From assembly GCA_023336205.1 (NCBI GenBank), contig JALQCR010000019.1, positions 1 through 64,000 of the forward strand: a DNA stretch of 64,000 nt, read 5' to 3'. Of the stretch, positions 35,174 to 44,662 are shown piece after piece; position 1 is the stretch's first letter, and each line of letters begins with the position of its first letter. The notes beneath the pieces were generated by a model. That model did not search any database and was not told the origin of the DNA. It saw nothing but the letters and a program-made list of their open reading frames with translations. A program made the position numbers and the translations under genes. Source of the DNA: Pseudanabaena sp. Salubria-1 (lineage in GTDB: Bacteria; Cyanobacteriota; Cyanobacteriia; Pseudanabaenales; Pseudanabaenaceae).

Positions 35174-35716
35174 ATGACATCAGAGCAACCTTCAGAAAAC
35201 ACGCAAATTAACCGTGCTGTAACTTCTCCCTATCGTTCGGCAGTTGATATTAATGACGATAATTTAGAGAGATTTCATGCTTGGACTGGGTATAACACCC
35301 ACACAGATATGAGTAGTAACACGAAATTCCAAATGCGTGATTTCCATATCGATTTGGGTATGGCAGTGATTGGCTTTGGCGTGTTGTGCAGTTGGGAGGT
35401 GCGATCGAGAAAAATTGACTTCAAAGGAAAAACTCACATTATTTACGAGTTAAGAGGGGATACGGAGCCGCAAGTTGTCCCGATGTTGCGTCAAAACTGT
35501 AGTGATGAGATGGCAACATTTCTGCATAGTCGCTTAATCAGAACTTTAGATTTTTTACGCTCCTGCTCAAAATTTTCTGGCATTCCTCACGTTCACATCA
35601 TTTCCATCCGTAATCACTATGTCATGAGCGCGGTATGGCGACCATACCAAAATAAAATTTGGATGGTTCCCATTGATCAAATTGAAGGTTTATCTTTTTC
35701 TAATCATTTAATTTAA
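35174..35716 (+). CDS. Conserved-looking protein, function unknown
   Basis: About 180 residues from ATG 35174; the open frame runs 11 codons further up. No signal or membrane segment. The C-terminal half (LIRTLDFLRSCSKFSGIPHVHIIS then YVMSAVWRPYQNKIWMVP) is well folded in appearance, with no domain I recognise. The ORF ends by overlapping a small antisense frame (35700-35867). Confidence 0.6.
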   Translation: MTSEQPSENTQINRAVTSPYRSAVDINDDNLERFHAWTGYNTHTDMSSNTKFQMRDFHIDLGMAVIGFGVLCSWEVRSRKIDFKGKTHIIYELRGDTEPQVVPMLRQNCSDEMATFLHSRLIRTLDFLRSCSKFSGIPHVHIISIRNHYVMSAVWRPYQNKIWMVPIDQIEGLSFSNHLI

Positions 35717-35867
35717 ATGGTTTATAACAACAAGCTTGTAGGGGTTTAGCACTTGCGGCAATATTGTTATATTCTCCACTCCAATCTTGAATCACAAATG
35801 CTAAACCCTTTTCGCTTTCATCGATAAATTGTGCCTGCGTTACGAGTCTAGGGCAAAGCATTCCCAT
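35700..35867 (-). CDS. Possible small protein or gene tail
   Basis: A 55-codon frame, shorter than usual cut-offs, starting MGMLCPRLVTQ and reading FIDESEKGLAFVIQDWSGEY in the middle. The composition looks protein-like. Its first six codons lie in the left arm of the inverted repeat 35851-35915, so the repeat may have replaced the true 5' end. It overlaps the end of the plus-strand gene by 17 bp. It may be a degraded tail rather than a full gene. Confidence 0.35.
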   Translation of the reverse strand: MGMLCPRLVTQAQFIDESEKGLAFVIQDWSGEYNNIAASAKPLQACCYKPFKLND

Positions 35868-35915
35868 ATTAAAACAATCTAAAAAAACATGAATTTCTAT
35901 GGGAATGCTTTGCCC
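35851..35915. repeat. Inverted repeat with 18-bp arms
   Basis: GGGCAAAGCATTCCCATA at 35851-35868 is repeated in reverse complement at 35898-35915 with an A/T-rich loop. The right side continues with CCTACA, resembling the end of the GTAGGGGC-type palindromes. Probably a MITE-like repeat. Confidence 0.6.
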
Positions 35916-35962
35916 CTACATAGGGATCACGAATAAATCAAAGACACCAACTGGATTTCAAT

Positions 35963-36499
35963 ATGTCTATTCGGATCAATGGCGCAGGTGCGCTCAAAAC
36001 TTCAACCGATCTATCAATTCGACCAACGGCAAGTAAGGTTAGAGCCGCAGTTTTTAATATTTTACAAACTCGCATCAAAGGCGCAAATTGGCTAGATATC
36101 TGTGCTGGGTCAGGCGCTATGGGAGCAGAGGCGTTAGTTAGGGGTGCAGCTAATATTGTAGGCATTGAGTCGTCAGCGATCGCTTGTCAGATTGTGCGCG
36201 AAAACTGGCAGAAATTTGCAAAGTCAGATCAAAAATTTGAAATTATTAAAGGCGATGCGTTCAAGACATTGCGAAAACTACCACCCAAATATTTTAATTT
36301 AGTTTATTTTGATCCGCCTTACCAAAGCGAGTTATATCTTCCAGTGCTTACAGCATTATCGCCATTACTTGCTGATGGAGCGCTAGTAATTGCTGAATGC
36401 GATCGCTTACGACCGCTTCCTGATGTGATGGGCGATCTCATCTGTTGCGATCGCCGCCAATATGGACAAACTGCCCTAGTCTTTTACGAAAAAGAATAG
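35963..36499 (+). CDS. rsmD: 16S rRNA (guanine-966 N2) methyltransferase
   Basis: A 178-residue protein. IRPTASKVRAAVFNIL is the RsmD N-terminal motif, LDICAGSGAMGAEAL the AdoMet-binding loop, and YFDPPYQS the catalytic DPPY. It methylates G966 in the 30S subunit. The C-terminal end (YGQTALVFYEKE) fits the family length. Confidence 0.93.
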   Translation: MSIRINGAGALKTSTDLSIRPTASKVRAAVFNILQTRIKGANWLDICAGSGAMGAEALVRGAANIVGIESSAIACQIVRENWQKFAKSDQKFEIIKGDAFKTLRKLPPKYFNLVYFDPPYQSELYLPVLTALSPLLADGALVIAECDRLRPLPDVMGDLICCDRRQYGQTALVFYEKE

Positions 36500-36550
36500 G
36501 GTCAACTCTAGGTATGATGACGCTCTGGATAAATCATCATAAAATAAATT

Positions 36551-36605
36551 TAGAATCTAGAGCTTGCGCCTCACGCTGTGCGTGAGGCGCAAGCTCTAGA
36601 TTCTA
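36551..36605 (+). terminator. Perfect palindrome, 26-bp arms, after rsmD
   Basis: The arms 36551-36576 and 36580-36605 enclose tgt. No poly-T tail follows, so termination is plausible but not certain. It lies 27 bp before the GTG start of the next gene. Confidence 0.6.
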
Positions 36606-36632
36606 TGATATTTCCAAAAAAGAGTCACCGCC

Positions 36633-37544
36633 GTGCTAACCACAGAAAATCCCGAAACTCGCGATCGCTTCCAAGATCTATTGCAAAGTTCCTTACAAAA
36701 TTGGACATGGCGTGGACATCAAATCAAATATTCAGTTACTGGTAAAGGTACGCCTCTCCTCCTAATTCATGGCTTTGGCGCATCGATCGGTCATTGGAAA
36801 AAGAATGTTCCTGCATTTGCTGAGGCTGGCTATCAAGTATTTGCGATCGACTTGCTCGGCTTTGGGGGTTCGGCAAAACCTGCTTTAGATTACTCATTAG
36901 AGCTTTGGGAAGAACTCCTCAAGGATTTTCATCAAGAATTTGTGCAGCAACCAGCGATATTTATCGGCAATTCCATCGGCGCGTTGCTAGCGTTGATGGT
37001 GGTAACTAGTAGCCCTGAAATTGCGATCGGCGCAGTCTTACTCAATGCCGCAGGTGGCTTAAATCATCGTCCTGAAGAGTTGAATTTACCATTGCAATTG
37101 GTGATGGTTGCTTTTGCAAAATTGGTAAGCTCTGAGGTGACTGGTAAGTTTGTCTTCAACCAAGTTCGCCAAAAGCGCAATATTCGGAATTCTCTGCGTC
37201 AGGTTTATCGCAATCATCAAGCGATCGATGATGAGTTGGTGGATATGCTCTATCAACCATCCTGTGATGAAGGCGCACAAAAGGTTTTTGCTTCAATTTT
37301 GACGGCTCCTGCTGGCCCCCGCACTGCCGATTTATTGGCTAAGTTAGAGAAGCCTCTATTAGTTCTTTGGGGTGATGCTGATCCTTGGACTCCAATTAAT
37401 GGAGCGAAGATTTATGAAGAAGCAGGTAAGAATAAGGATATTCAATTAACTCCTATTCCCAATACAGGGCATTGCCCCCACGATGATCGCCCTGAGATTG
37501 TGAATGCTCTGGTCATTCACTGGCTACAGAAGTTAGTTAGATAA
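36633..37544 (+). CDS. Alpha/beta hydrolase
   Basis: A 303-residue protein starting with GTG at 36633. LIHGFGASIGHW is the oxyanion loop, IGNSIGALLAL holds the nucleophile Ser, LWGDADPWTP the acid, and NTGHCPHDD the His. It resembles the cyanobacterial/plant group that includes pheophytinase-like and PPH/MenH-like hydrolases. The substrate is not known. Confidence 0.8.
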   Translation: MLTTENPETRDRFQDLLQSSLQNWTWRGHQIKYSVTGKGTPLLLIHGFGASIGHWKKNVPAFAEAGYQVFAIDLLGFGGSAKPALDYSLELWEELLKDFHQEFVQQPAIFIGNSIGALLALMVVTSSPEIAIGAVLLNAAGGLNHRPEELNLPLQLVMVAFAKLVSSEVTGKFVFNQVRQKRNIRNSLRQVYRNHQAIDDELVDMLYQPSCDEGAQKVFASILTAPAGPRTADLLAKLEKPLLVLWGDADPWTPINGAKIYEEAGKNKDIQLTPIPNTGHCPHDDRPEIVNALVIHWLQKLVR

Positions 37545-37570
37545 TCTCTAAATATTAAGACTGAAGATAA

Positions 37571-37669
37571 CTACTCCCTTCCCAGTCTAGAAGTACACAT
37601 TAAAAACCAATAACTGGCGTTGCGGCGCTTCGCGCCGCAACGTGTAGTTTTTCGTCGAGAAGGGAGTAG
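37571..37669. repeat. Nested palindromes
   Basis: The inner hairpin CGTTGCGGCGC-ttc-GCGCCGCAACG is at 37618-37642. An outer 11-bp pair, CTACTCCCTTC (37571-37581) and GAAGGGAGTAG (37659-37669), surrounds it. It lies past the hydrolase gene and before the convergent RelE gene. Confidence 0.6.
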
Positions 37670-37763
37670 CTAATGCGATCGCTACTTCCCAAACCTTTAA
37701 CTCTGGTTACTTGGAATAGCGGTCGGCTTCAGGCTATTTGCATTAGACTGAATAATGTTCACT

Positions 37764-38090
37764 CTATTTCTTTTTTCTTTGCTTCGCCTTTTCATAAGCG
37801 GGATCATGCTCTCCAAAACTGAGAATGACAATACGCCTCGGCGATGGTTTCTCATAAATCCGATATACCAAGCGATAAGCTGTGTCAAAGTCAATTTCTA
37901 GAGCGCGATATCCTTGAAGTTCACCAAGGAGTATATGAGAGGAATAAGTTCCACAAAAATTTAAGGGATCTAATTGCAACAATGGTTTGATAACATTTGC
38001 AAAGTCTTCTAAAAGTTCCATCGGTAAAAGTGGAAAATCTTCCTTTATCACGAGGTTATCAATCTGCAACTGATATTTGCTTTTTGCCAC
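37764..38090 (-). CDS. RelE/ParE-type toxin
   Basis: A 108-residue protein. LQGYRALEIDFDTAYRLVYRI is the beta-strand core of RelE-like RNases, and RRIVILSFGEHDPAYEKA the end, with a basic tail. It overlaps the upstream antitoxin-like gene by 32 bp, as usual for toxin-antitoxin pairs. Confidence 0.82.
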   Translation of the reverse strand: MAKSKYQLQIDNLVIKEDFPLLPMELLEDFANVIKPLLQLDPLNFCGTYSSHILLGELQGYRALEIDFDTAYRLVYRIYEKPSPRRIVILSFGEHDPAYEKAKQRKKK

Positions 38091-38403
38091 GTGTTTCTAG
38101 ATGTTTGTTAATTGCTTCGATGTCAATTTGTTCTTCAGCTTCACCAAGTGTTATATAGTGATCTGGATTTTCGAGCCTATCTAACCTTTGAATTGCTTTT
38201 GCTTCAGCAGAAACGAAAATCAGAGATTCTCTCTGTAATTTCTCAGCGATCGCTTCACGAATCCAGTCAATACCTTTTGCTTTAACAATTTCAATCTGAC
38301 TGACGGGAACTCTTAAGCCGATAACCTGTTCCGCTAATGGTTCATCGTTTAGGTTAGTTCTTTGACCTTGCTGTTTCAGTTTAGCTTCATTAATTGGTGT
38401 CAT
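38059..38403 (-). CDS. Antitoxin partner of the RelE-like toxin
   Basis: A 114-residue polar protein. LAEQVIGLRVPVSQIEIVKAKG in the N-terminal half could be a DNA-binding ribbon-helix-helix. Its position upstream of and overlapping the toxin supports an antitoxin role; the family is not clear from sequence. Confidence 0.65.
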   Translation of the reverse strand: MTPINEAKLKQQGQRTNLNDEPLAEQVIGLRVPVSQIEIVKAKGIDWIREAIAEKLQRESLIFVSAEAKAIQRLDRLENPDHYITLGEAEEQIDIEAINKHLETRGKKQISVAD

Positions 38404-38452
38404 ACAAGCATTTTTTGTATTACTAGCTGCATCCTAACATTTTTAACTTAAT

Positions 38453-40615
38453 TTAGTGAAGTCTCTTAATCGCTACAGCACAAGCCTTTAACTCTGGTTG
38501 CTTCGAGTCGGGATCTGCTTCAGGATGGGTGAGCGCATTCGCCTCCGCATTATCTGCCCAGATTGCTCCCCAATGCATGGGCACAAATAAAACGCCTCTC
38601 GCGATCGCCTCTGTTACCAGAGCAGGGAATTTAGAAGAGCCACGACGCGATCGCACTTCTACGAGATCCCCATTATTAATCCCAAATTTGTTCGCATCCT
38701 TGGGATGAATCTCGATAAATGGATTTGGGTGCATCTGGCGAATTTTGTCGATGCGCCCTGTACGAGTTTGCGTATGCCAATGTCCATAAAGTCGGCCAGT
38801 AGTCAGGATGAATGGATATTGCTCATCAGGAATTTCAAATACACCTTTGGAATGATAAGCTCCAAATCTAGCTTTGCGATCGGGCGTATGGAATTGGAGA
38901 TCGGTGTAGAGTCGCTTGTTGTGAACTTGGTCTTGTTCAGGATTTTGATCGGAAGCTTGCCATTGCATTACGCCTATTTCCGCCAGTTTCGCGTGACTAA
39001 TTCCTGTCATATCGCATGGGCGATCGCGAGTTATCTGCACGAATTCAGAATGCACATCTGCCGAAGATTGGAAGTTGAACTTGTCCGCAAAACCGAGGCG
39101 ACGACCAACTTCAGCAAAAATCGACCAATCATCACGGGCTTCTCCGAGAGGCGGCTGAAAGGCTTGGCAGAGAGTGACACAACGTTCAGAATTGGTCATT
39201 GTGCCAGTCTTCTCACTCCATTGTGTAGCTGGGAGCAGAATATGCGCAAAAGCAGAGGTTTCGACTGGGTAATATGCGTCTTGATAGACTGTGAAAGGCG
39301 ATCGCTTTAAGGCAGCTTTAGTTCTGACTAAATCAGGAAAACTAACAACAGGATTTGTCGCCGCAATCCAGAGAAAGTCCACTTCATCGGCTTCTAAGCC
39401 GCGAATTATATCCCATGCAGTGCGTCCAATTTGACTGGATATTTGACCCGCAGGCAATTCCCAAAATGCTTCCAATTCAGCACGATGTTGAGGATTTGAA
39501 ACAAATCTATATCCTGGCAATAAATGCGCTAAGCCGCCAGCTTCTCTTCCTCCCATCGCATTGGGTTGACCAGTCAATGAGAAAGGACCCGCTCCAGCTT
39601 TACCAATTTGAGCAGTAAGTAAATGCAGATTAATAATGCATTGAACTTTTGCTGTGCCTTGAGTGGATTGATTAACCCCCATTGACCAAATAGATAGAAT
39701 TCGTGAAGATTCTGCCCAATATTTAGCTGCTAGTTCTAGATCGTTAATATCAATACCACAACGTCGCGATACAAATTCTGGCGTATAGAGTTGCGTGATT
39801 TCGGCAAATTCAGCAAATCCGTTAGTGTGCTTCTCAATAAATTCCCGATCACATTTTTCCCATTTCAATAACAAATGGGCAATGCCATTTAATAAATCGA
39901 TATCTGTACCTGGTTGAATTGCTAAATGCAAATCTGCCACTGCTGCGGTTTGGGTGCGGCGCGGGTCAACGACGATGAGTTTGACGTGGGGATTCTTTTT
40001 GTGATGTTTCCGAAAGCGATTGAAAATAATGGGATGACATTCAGCCGTGTTTGTACCGATCGCAAATAAACAGTCGGTAATATCTAAATCTTCATAGCAA
40101 CAAGGTGGTCCATCAGAGCCGAAACTTTTGGCATAGCCTGAAACTGCTGATGACATGCAAAGCCGCGAGTTAGCATCAAAATTATTAGTTCCTAGACAGC
40201 CTTTAAATAACTTTTGAGCAGTGTAATAATCCTCGGTTTGGAATTGCCCTGAACCATACATACAGAGAGCATCTGCACCTTTGGTAGAGATTACCTGCTG
40301 CATCCGATTAACGATCGCATCTAGAGCTTCATCCCAACTAACTTGGCGAAACTCATCATCAAGGCGATCGCGCATCATTGGATGCAGTAGCCGATCTTTT
40401 TGAATCGATTCAGCAATAGTCGCGCCTTTGACACAGACCATACCTTGGCTAGAAGGATGTGCGCGATCGCCCCGCACTTTAAAGCGATCGGGAAATTTGA
40501 CTGTTGGTTGATTTGTTGTTTCCACGACTTCTAAGCCGCAACCAACACCACAGTATGGACATAGGGTTTTGACGATTTGCGGTATAGATTGAGTAGAAGG
40601 GCTAGATGCAGACAT
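38453..40615 (-). CDS. narB: Assimilatory nitrate reductase (ferredoxin-type)
   Basis: A 720-residue molybdopterin oxidoreductase. Cys-19, -22, -26 and -61 (CPYCGVGC, then VCVKG) bind the 4Fe-4S cluster. NSRLCMSSAVSGY carries the Cys that binds molybdenum. The C-terminal domain (LTTGRLYGHWHTQTRTGR and FVPMHWG) is the molybdopterin dinucleotide-binding fold. It reduces nitrate to nitrite with electrons from ferredoxin, as in NarB of other cyanobacteria. Last gene of the nitrate cluster, 14 bp after nrtC. Confidence 0.95.
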   Translation of the reverse strand: MSASSPSTQSIPQIVKTLCPYCGVGCGLEVVETTNQPTVKFPDRFKVRGDRAHPSSQGMVCVKGATIAESIQKDRLLHPMMRDRLDDEFRQVSWDEALDAIVNRMQQVISTKGADALCMYGSGQFQTEDYYTAQKLFKGCLGTNNFDANSRLCMSSAVSGYAKSFGSDGPPCCYEDLDITDCLFAIGTNTAECHPIIFNRFRKHHKKNPHVKLIVVDPRRTQTAAVADLHLAIQPGTDIDLLNGIAHLLLKWEKCDREFIEKHTNGFAEFAEITQLYTPEFVSRRCGIDINDLELAAKYWAESSRILSIWSMGVNQSTQGTAKVQCIINLHLLTAQIGKAGAGPFSLTGQPNAMGGREAGGLAHLLPGYRFVSNPQHRAELEAFWELPAGQISSQIGRTAWDIIRGLEADEVDFLWIAATNPVVSFPDLVRTKAALKRSPFTVYQDAYYPVETSAFAHILLPATQWSEKTGTMTNSERCVTLCQAFQPPLGEARDDWSIFAEVGRRLGFADKFNFQSSADVHSEFVQITRDRPCDMTGISHAKLAEIGVMQWQASDQNPEQDQVHNKRLYTDLQFHTPDRKARFGAYHSKGVFEIPDEQYPFILTTGRLYGHWHTQTRTGRIDKIRQMHPNPFIEIHPKDANKFGINNGDLVEVRSRRGSSKFPALVTEAIARGVLFVPMHWGAIWADNAEANALTHPEADPDSKQPELKACAVAIKRLH

Positions 40616-40629
40616 AGACGGTTATTTAG

Positions 40630-42651
40630 CTATTGGCGAACAGCTACTTTTTTGCTGGCGAAACCTTTGACAGCGTCAAAATAGCTGGTTTCCGTGAATT
40701 TAGAATAGGGCATAGATTGTAAAGCTGCGATCGGATCGTTAGGATCAAACATTGATCCATCAGCTAAAATAATTGGCGATTTATCTTCCTCAATGATGGG
40801 AATTTCTAGCTCCTTCGCAGCTTGCTGATAGACATCAGTGGCAAGCAAGTTGTAAATCACCTCTGCGTGATTCTCTGGGAAATTAACCAATCCCCAACGA
40901 GCCATTTGGGTCAGCACCCATAAATGCTCCTTGCGTGACGGCATATTGCCCACACCAAATTGGCAGAAATCCTTCTCATATTTTGCTTCCATGTTGCTGA
41001 CGCGATAGGGGCCAGCAAAGCCTGGGCGAATATAAACGGGATCGATATTGAGGTAATTGGGGCTTGCCAATGTCAGAATTACTTCATCACGATTTTCTAA
41101 TGGTTCACAGAACTGTGCTGCTTCCAATAGAGCCTTGACAAGTTCCAAATGTGTATTGGGATACTGCTCAGCCCAATCTTTCCGAACGCCTAATACCTTC
41201 TCTGGATGTCCGCGCCAAATATCCAGATCGGTCGCCACCACAAAGCCAACGTTACTATTGACAGCCCTGACATTCCAAGGTTCGCCAACACAGTAACCGA
41301 TAATATTGTTTGCCATCAGGTTGGAAACCATTTGTGGCGGTGGAATTACGATTACATCCACATCTTGATCTGGTTGAATTCCACCACTAGCTAGCCAATG
41401 CCGCAGGAGCAAGTTGTGCATGGAAGCATGATGTACCATGCCGATCGCAGGATTATATGCATCATTAGCAAATTTATCGATATAAGCTTTGAGGGAAGCA
41501 AGATCATGTACACCTTCCTCTTTGAGCTTATTACTGAGGGTGATCGCATTACCATTACGGCTCAATGTTAGGGAGGTTACTACGGGGACTGGAATCTTAT
41601 TTCCCATTCCGAGGCTAATGGCAAGGGGCATACCTGTAACCATTTGGGCTGCATCTAAACGACCTTCACGGATTCCTTCAGCAAGATCGTTCCAGCTATT
41701 TTCCTTGGAGAGCGTAACATCTAGACCATATTTAGCAAATAATCCTTTCTCTTGGGCGATCGCAAAGGGAGCGCAATCAGTAAGAGGAATATAGCCAATT
41801 GTGAGATTGGTTTTCTCGATATTGCCCATACTGATAGCTGCCGTACTCTTATTCTTAGCACGTTCAATTTTGATTTGTTTCTGGCGATCGAGGAAGTTAA
41901 CGACTTCGCCTCGGAGTCGATAATAGTTCGGGTGATTGACTGACTCCAGCCTTTTGCGTGGATGGGGCAAATCAACGGTGAGAACCTGACCAATTTTCGC
42001 TTCTGGCCCGTTGGTCATCATGACAATGCGATCGCTTAGTAACAGAGCTTCATCAACATCATGGGTAATCATCACTGCCGAGATTTTGCTCTCATCACAA
42101 ATCTGCATCAACTTCTCTTGCAATCGACCTCTAGTCAAGGCATCCAACGCTCCAAAAGGTTCATCTAGCAATAAAATCTTTGGTTTAATCGACAGAGCAC
42201 GAGCAATCCCTACCCGTTGCTTCATTCCTCCCGATATCTCTCTAGGATACTTATCTGCTGCGTGACTTAAACCTACTAAATCAATATTTTCTTGAATAAT
42301 CCGACGACGCTCTTCTTTAGGTAAATCTCTCAAGACACGATTTACCGCCAAACCAATATTTTGACGCACCGTTAACCAAGGCAATAGCGAATGGTTCTGG
42401 AACACCAACATGCGATCGGGCCCAGGCTCACTGATTTCTCTTCCTTCTAAAACAATACCGCCAGCACTAGCCTTATCTAAGCCTGACAGAATATTTAAAA
42501 CCGTTGACTTACCACAGCCTGAATGTCCAATAATCGAGACGAATTCGCCTTCTTTCATCTCAAAATAGACATCTTTGACAGCAACATATGGCTGCCCATT
42601 TTGGGTCTTAAAAACACGACTGACGTGATCGATTTCTAGGAATGCAGACAT
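40630..42651 (-). CDS. nrtC: Nitrate ABC transporter ATPase with regulatory domain
   Basis: A 673-residue protein. Residues 1-260 form an ABC ATPase: Walker A GHSGCGKST at 42-50, signature SGGMKQRVGIARAL, Walker B ILLLDEPFGALDA. Residues about 280-673 resemble the substrate-binding protein NrtA (LTIGYIPLTDCAPFAIAQEKG, PPPQMVSNLM), the regulatory domain that inhibits uptake when ammonium is present. It pairs with NrtD to drive the transporter. Here it follows nrtD, whereas in the commonly described cyanobacterial operons it precedes it. Confidence 0.95.
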   Translation of the reverse strand: MSAFLEIDHVSRVFKTQNGQPYVAVKDVYFEMKEGEFVSIIGHSGCGKSTVLNILSGLDKASAGGIVLEGREISEPGPDRMLVFQNHSLLPWLTVRQNIGLAVNRVLRDLPKEERRRIIQENIDLVGLSHAADKYPREISGGMKQRVGIARALSIKPKILLLDEPFGALDALTRGRLQEKLMQICDESKISAVMITHDVDEALLLSDRIVMMTNGPEAKIGQVLTVDLPHPRKRLESVNHPNYYRLRGEVVNFLDRQKQIKIERAKNKSTAAISMGNIEKTNLTIGYIPLTDCAPFAIAQEKGLFAKYGLDVTLSKENSWNDLAEGIREGRLDAAQMVTGMPLAISLGMGNKIPVPVVTSLTLSRNGNAITLSNKLKEEGVHDLASLKAYIDKFANDAYNPAIGMVHHASMHNLLLRHWLASGGIQPDQDVDVIVIPPPQMVSNLMANNIIGYCVGEPWNVRAVNSNVGFVVATDLDIWRGHPEKVLGVRKDWAEQYPNTHLELVKALLEAAQFCEPLENRDEVILTLASPNYLNIDPVYIRPGFAGPYRVSNMEAKYEKDFCQFGVGNMPSRKEHLWVLTQMARWGLVNFPENHAEVIYNLLATDVYQQAAKELEIPIIEEDKSPIILADGSMFDPNDPIAALQSMPYSKFTETSYFDAVKGFASKKVAVRQ

Positions 42652-42783
42652 AATGGTTTGTTGGTAAATTACGAATTACAAATTACGAATTACGAATTGG
42701 GGATTGAGCGTTACGATTTAGCAATTAAGGAATCATGAACTATTAACTTGATAATTCGTAATTCGTAATTGATAATTCGTAAT
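42652..42783. repeat. Spacer with short AATTACG repeats between nrtD and nrtC
   Basis: AATTACGAATTACAAATTACG near 42669 and its inverted form AATTCGTAATTCGTAATT near 42755-42780 make a short, A/T-rich, partly inverted repeat. Similar words are at 18430-18458. The spacer is longer than other gaps of the operon and lies at the point where the gene order departs from the usual. Confidence 0.5.
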
Positions 42784-43620
42784 TTATTCCGCCTCATCAG
42801 CAAGGGCAAAACGACTATATAGAAATTCAAGAATGTAGTTGCGAAGTGTGTAATAGCGAGGATCGTCAGAAATTGCTTTACGATCGCGCGGACGTGAGAA
42901 GGGTACATCAACTACTTCAGCGATATGGGCGGCAGGCCCGTTGCTCATGAGTACTATGCGATCGGCTAAGAATAAGGCTTCATCGATGTCATGGGTGATC
43001 ATCAGCGCGGTAACTCGATTGGCTCGCCAAATGGATAGTAATTCTTCTTGCAACTCTTCGCGGGTCATCACATCCAACGCGCCGAAGGGTTCATCAAGGA
43101 TTAGAACTTCAGGACGAATCGACAATGCCCTAGCGATCGATACACGCTGGCGCATTCCACCAGATAACTGTTTCGGCTTTTTGTTCATTGCTTCAGTTAA
43201 GCCCACTAAGGCGAGGCTATCTTTAGCAATCTTGGTCTTTTCTTCCTTAGATTTGTCGGTATAAACTTGCTTGACGGCAAGATAGACATTCTCAAAAGCA
43301 GTCATCCAAGGCAATAGGGAATAGTTTTGGAAGACCACCATGCGATCTGGCCCTGGACGCAGGATTGGTTTTGACTTTAAGCAAATCTCTCCAGCAGTTG
43401 GCCTATTAAAACCCGCCACCATATTTAGTAATGTCGATTTACCGCAACCAGAGTGACCGATCACACAAATAAATTCGCCTTCATATACCGTTAAGTTAAC
43501 GTTTTCGAGAACGGTATAAGGCTCTCTAGCAGTTTGGTAAACTTTGGAAACTCCATCAATTACTAAAAAAGGGTCTTGATTTTTTTTCTGGTTGTTATCT
43601 GTAAGATCGAGGGTCTGCAT
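42784..43620 (-). CDS. nrtD: Nitrate ABC transporter ATPase
   Basis: A 278-residue ABC ATPase: Walker A GHSGCGKST near residue 57, signature SGGMRQRVSIARAL, Walker B VLILDEPFGALDV. It lacks the NrtA-like extension of NrtC, which identifies it as NrtD. It powers uptake of nitrate/nitrite across the plasma membrane with NrtB and NrtC. Confidence 0.93.
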   Translation of the reverse strand: MQTLDLTDNNQKKNQDPFLVIDGVSKVYQTAREPYTVLENVNLTVYEGEFICVIGHSGCGKSTLLNMVAGFNRPTAGEICLKSKPILRPGPDRMVVFQNYSLLPWMTAFENVYLAVKQVYTDKSKEEKTKIAKDSLALVGLTEAMNKKPKQLSGGMRQRVSIARALSIRPEVLILDEPFGALDVMTREELQEELLSIWRANRVTALMITHDIDEALFLADRIVLMSNGPAAHIAEVVDVPFSRPRDRKAISDDPRYYTLRNYILEFLYSRFALADEAE

Positions 43621-43658
43621 ATTGCTGTAGCGGGTTTTAATTGATTATTTTATTACAG

Positions 43659-43680
43659 ACAAGGGGCTTAAGCCCCTTGT
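43659..43680. repeat. Perfect 22-bp palindrome between nrtB and nrtD
   Basis: ACAAGGGGCTT and its reverse complement with no loop. In the middle of an operon it is more likely an RNA-processing or attenuation site than a terminator. Confidence 0.6.
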
Positions 43681-43694
43681 TGGATAGGATGAAC

Positions 43695-44624
43695 TTACGA
43701 ATCTGACTGGACGGCAAATTTACTAATGTAATAAACCAGCTTGTCAAGCAACAAGCCAACTAAGCCGATATACAACAGAGCAAGAATTAGTTCACTTTGC
43801 TTGCCACTATTGTAACTATCCCAAATAAAGAAGCCGATGCCACCACCTGCGGTTAACATTTCTGCTGCCACGATCGCTAACCAAGATAGACCAACAGCAA
43901 TGCGCAAACCCGTGAAGATATAGGGTGCTGCCGAGGGCATCAAGATTGTGATGAAATAATCAAATTTGCCGAGACGCAACACTCTTGACACGTTGCGATA
44001 GTCTTGGGGAACCTGCTGCACACCTACAGCAGTATTCATTAGGATCGACCAAATCGAAGTTACAAAAATAACGAACAGACCCGCAGCTTCGTTGACGTTT
44101 AGCCCGATGTTCTGGAGAGAGTCATTCATACCGCTAAATGCAGCTAAAGCGATCGGCAACCATGCAAGGGGAGGAATAGTTCGTAATACTTGGAAGATTG
44201 GATCAAAAGCTCGATACAGAAAAGCATTTGTGCCGATCGCAATGCCTAGTGAAATCCCCACGATAGCTGAAGCTGTATAACCGATCGCCACGCGCCGAAC
44301 ACTAATCATGGTTTTAACACCCAATCCCTGTTCGATCGTTACTTTTTCTTTGAGTTCTTTGCGGGCTGGGCTATCAATTTTTTCTTTGGCATTGACATCA
44401 TAATATTCGCGATCGAAGAATGGATGCCAAATGTATGGTTGAGTTTCTTCCCAAACTTTGGCAGGAGGTGGTAATGGGGGTTTCTTTCCAGAACATAGTA
44501 CTTGCCAAGCCGATAAAAGTAAGACTAGCGCTAATAATGGCGGAATTAAATATTTTGCTTGCTGTTGTAACCATTCACCTATGTTGTTAAGCGTGAATTT
44601 AGAAGTTATGCTGCCTGCTGCCAT
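43695..44624 (-). CDS. nrtB: Nitrate ABC transporter permease
   Basis: A 309-residue protein with a signal anchor (YLIPPLLALVLLLSAW) and five further hydrophobic helices. The ABC permease loop reads MPSAAPYIFTGLRIAVGLSW. It forms the channel of the nitrate transporter, energised by NrtC and NrtD. Confidence 0.93.
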   Translation of the reverse strand: MAAGSITSKFTLNNIGEWLQQQAKYLIPPLLALVLLLSAWQVLCSGKKPPLPPPAKVWEETQPYIWHPFFDREYYDVNAKEKIDSPARKELKEKVTIEQGLGVKTMISVRRVAIGYTASAIVGISLGIAIGTNAFLYRAFDPIFQVLRTIPPLAWLPIALAAFSGMNDSLQNIGLNVNEAAGLFVIFVTSIWSILMNTAVGVQQVPQDYRNVSRVLRLGKFDYFITILMPSAAPYIFTGLRIAVGLSWLAIVAAEMLTAGGGIGFFIWDSYNSGKQSELILALLYIGLVGLLLDKLVYYISKFAVQSDS

Positions 44625-44662
44625 TTTTTTGTCTCCTAAATTGGAAGTGATTAATTTGACGT

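Noticed and set aside
36633..37544. Assignment of this hydrolase as a second MenH
   Set aside because: The catalytic triad is general for the alpha/beta fold, and the gene at 28062 fits MenH better.
38705..39310. 201-codon plus-strand frame opposite narB
   Set aside because: Shadow of the narB coding frame; no recognisable motif or ribosome site, and narB is certain.
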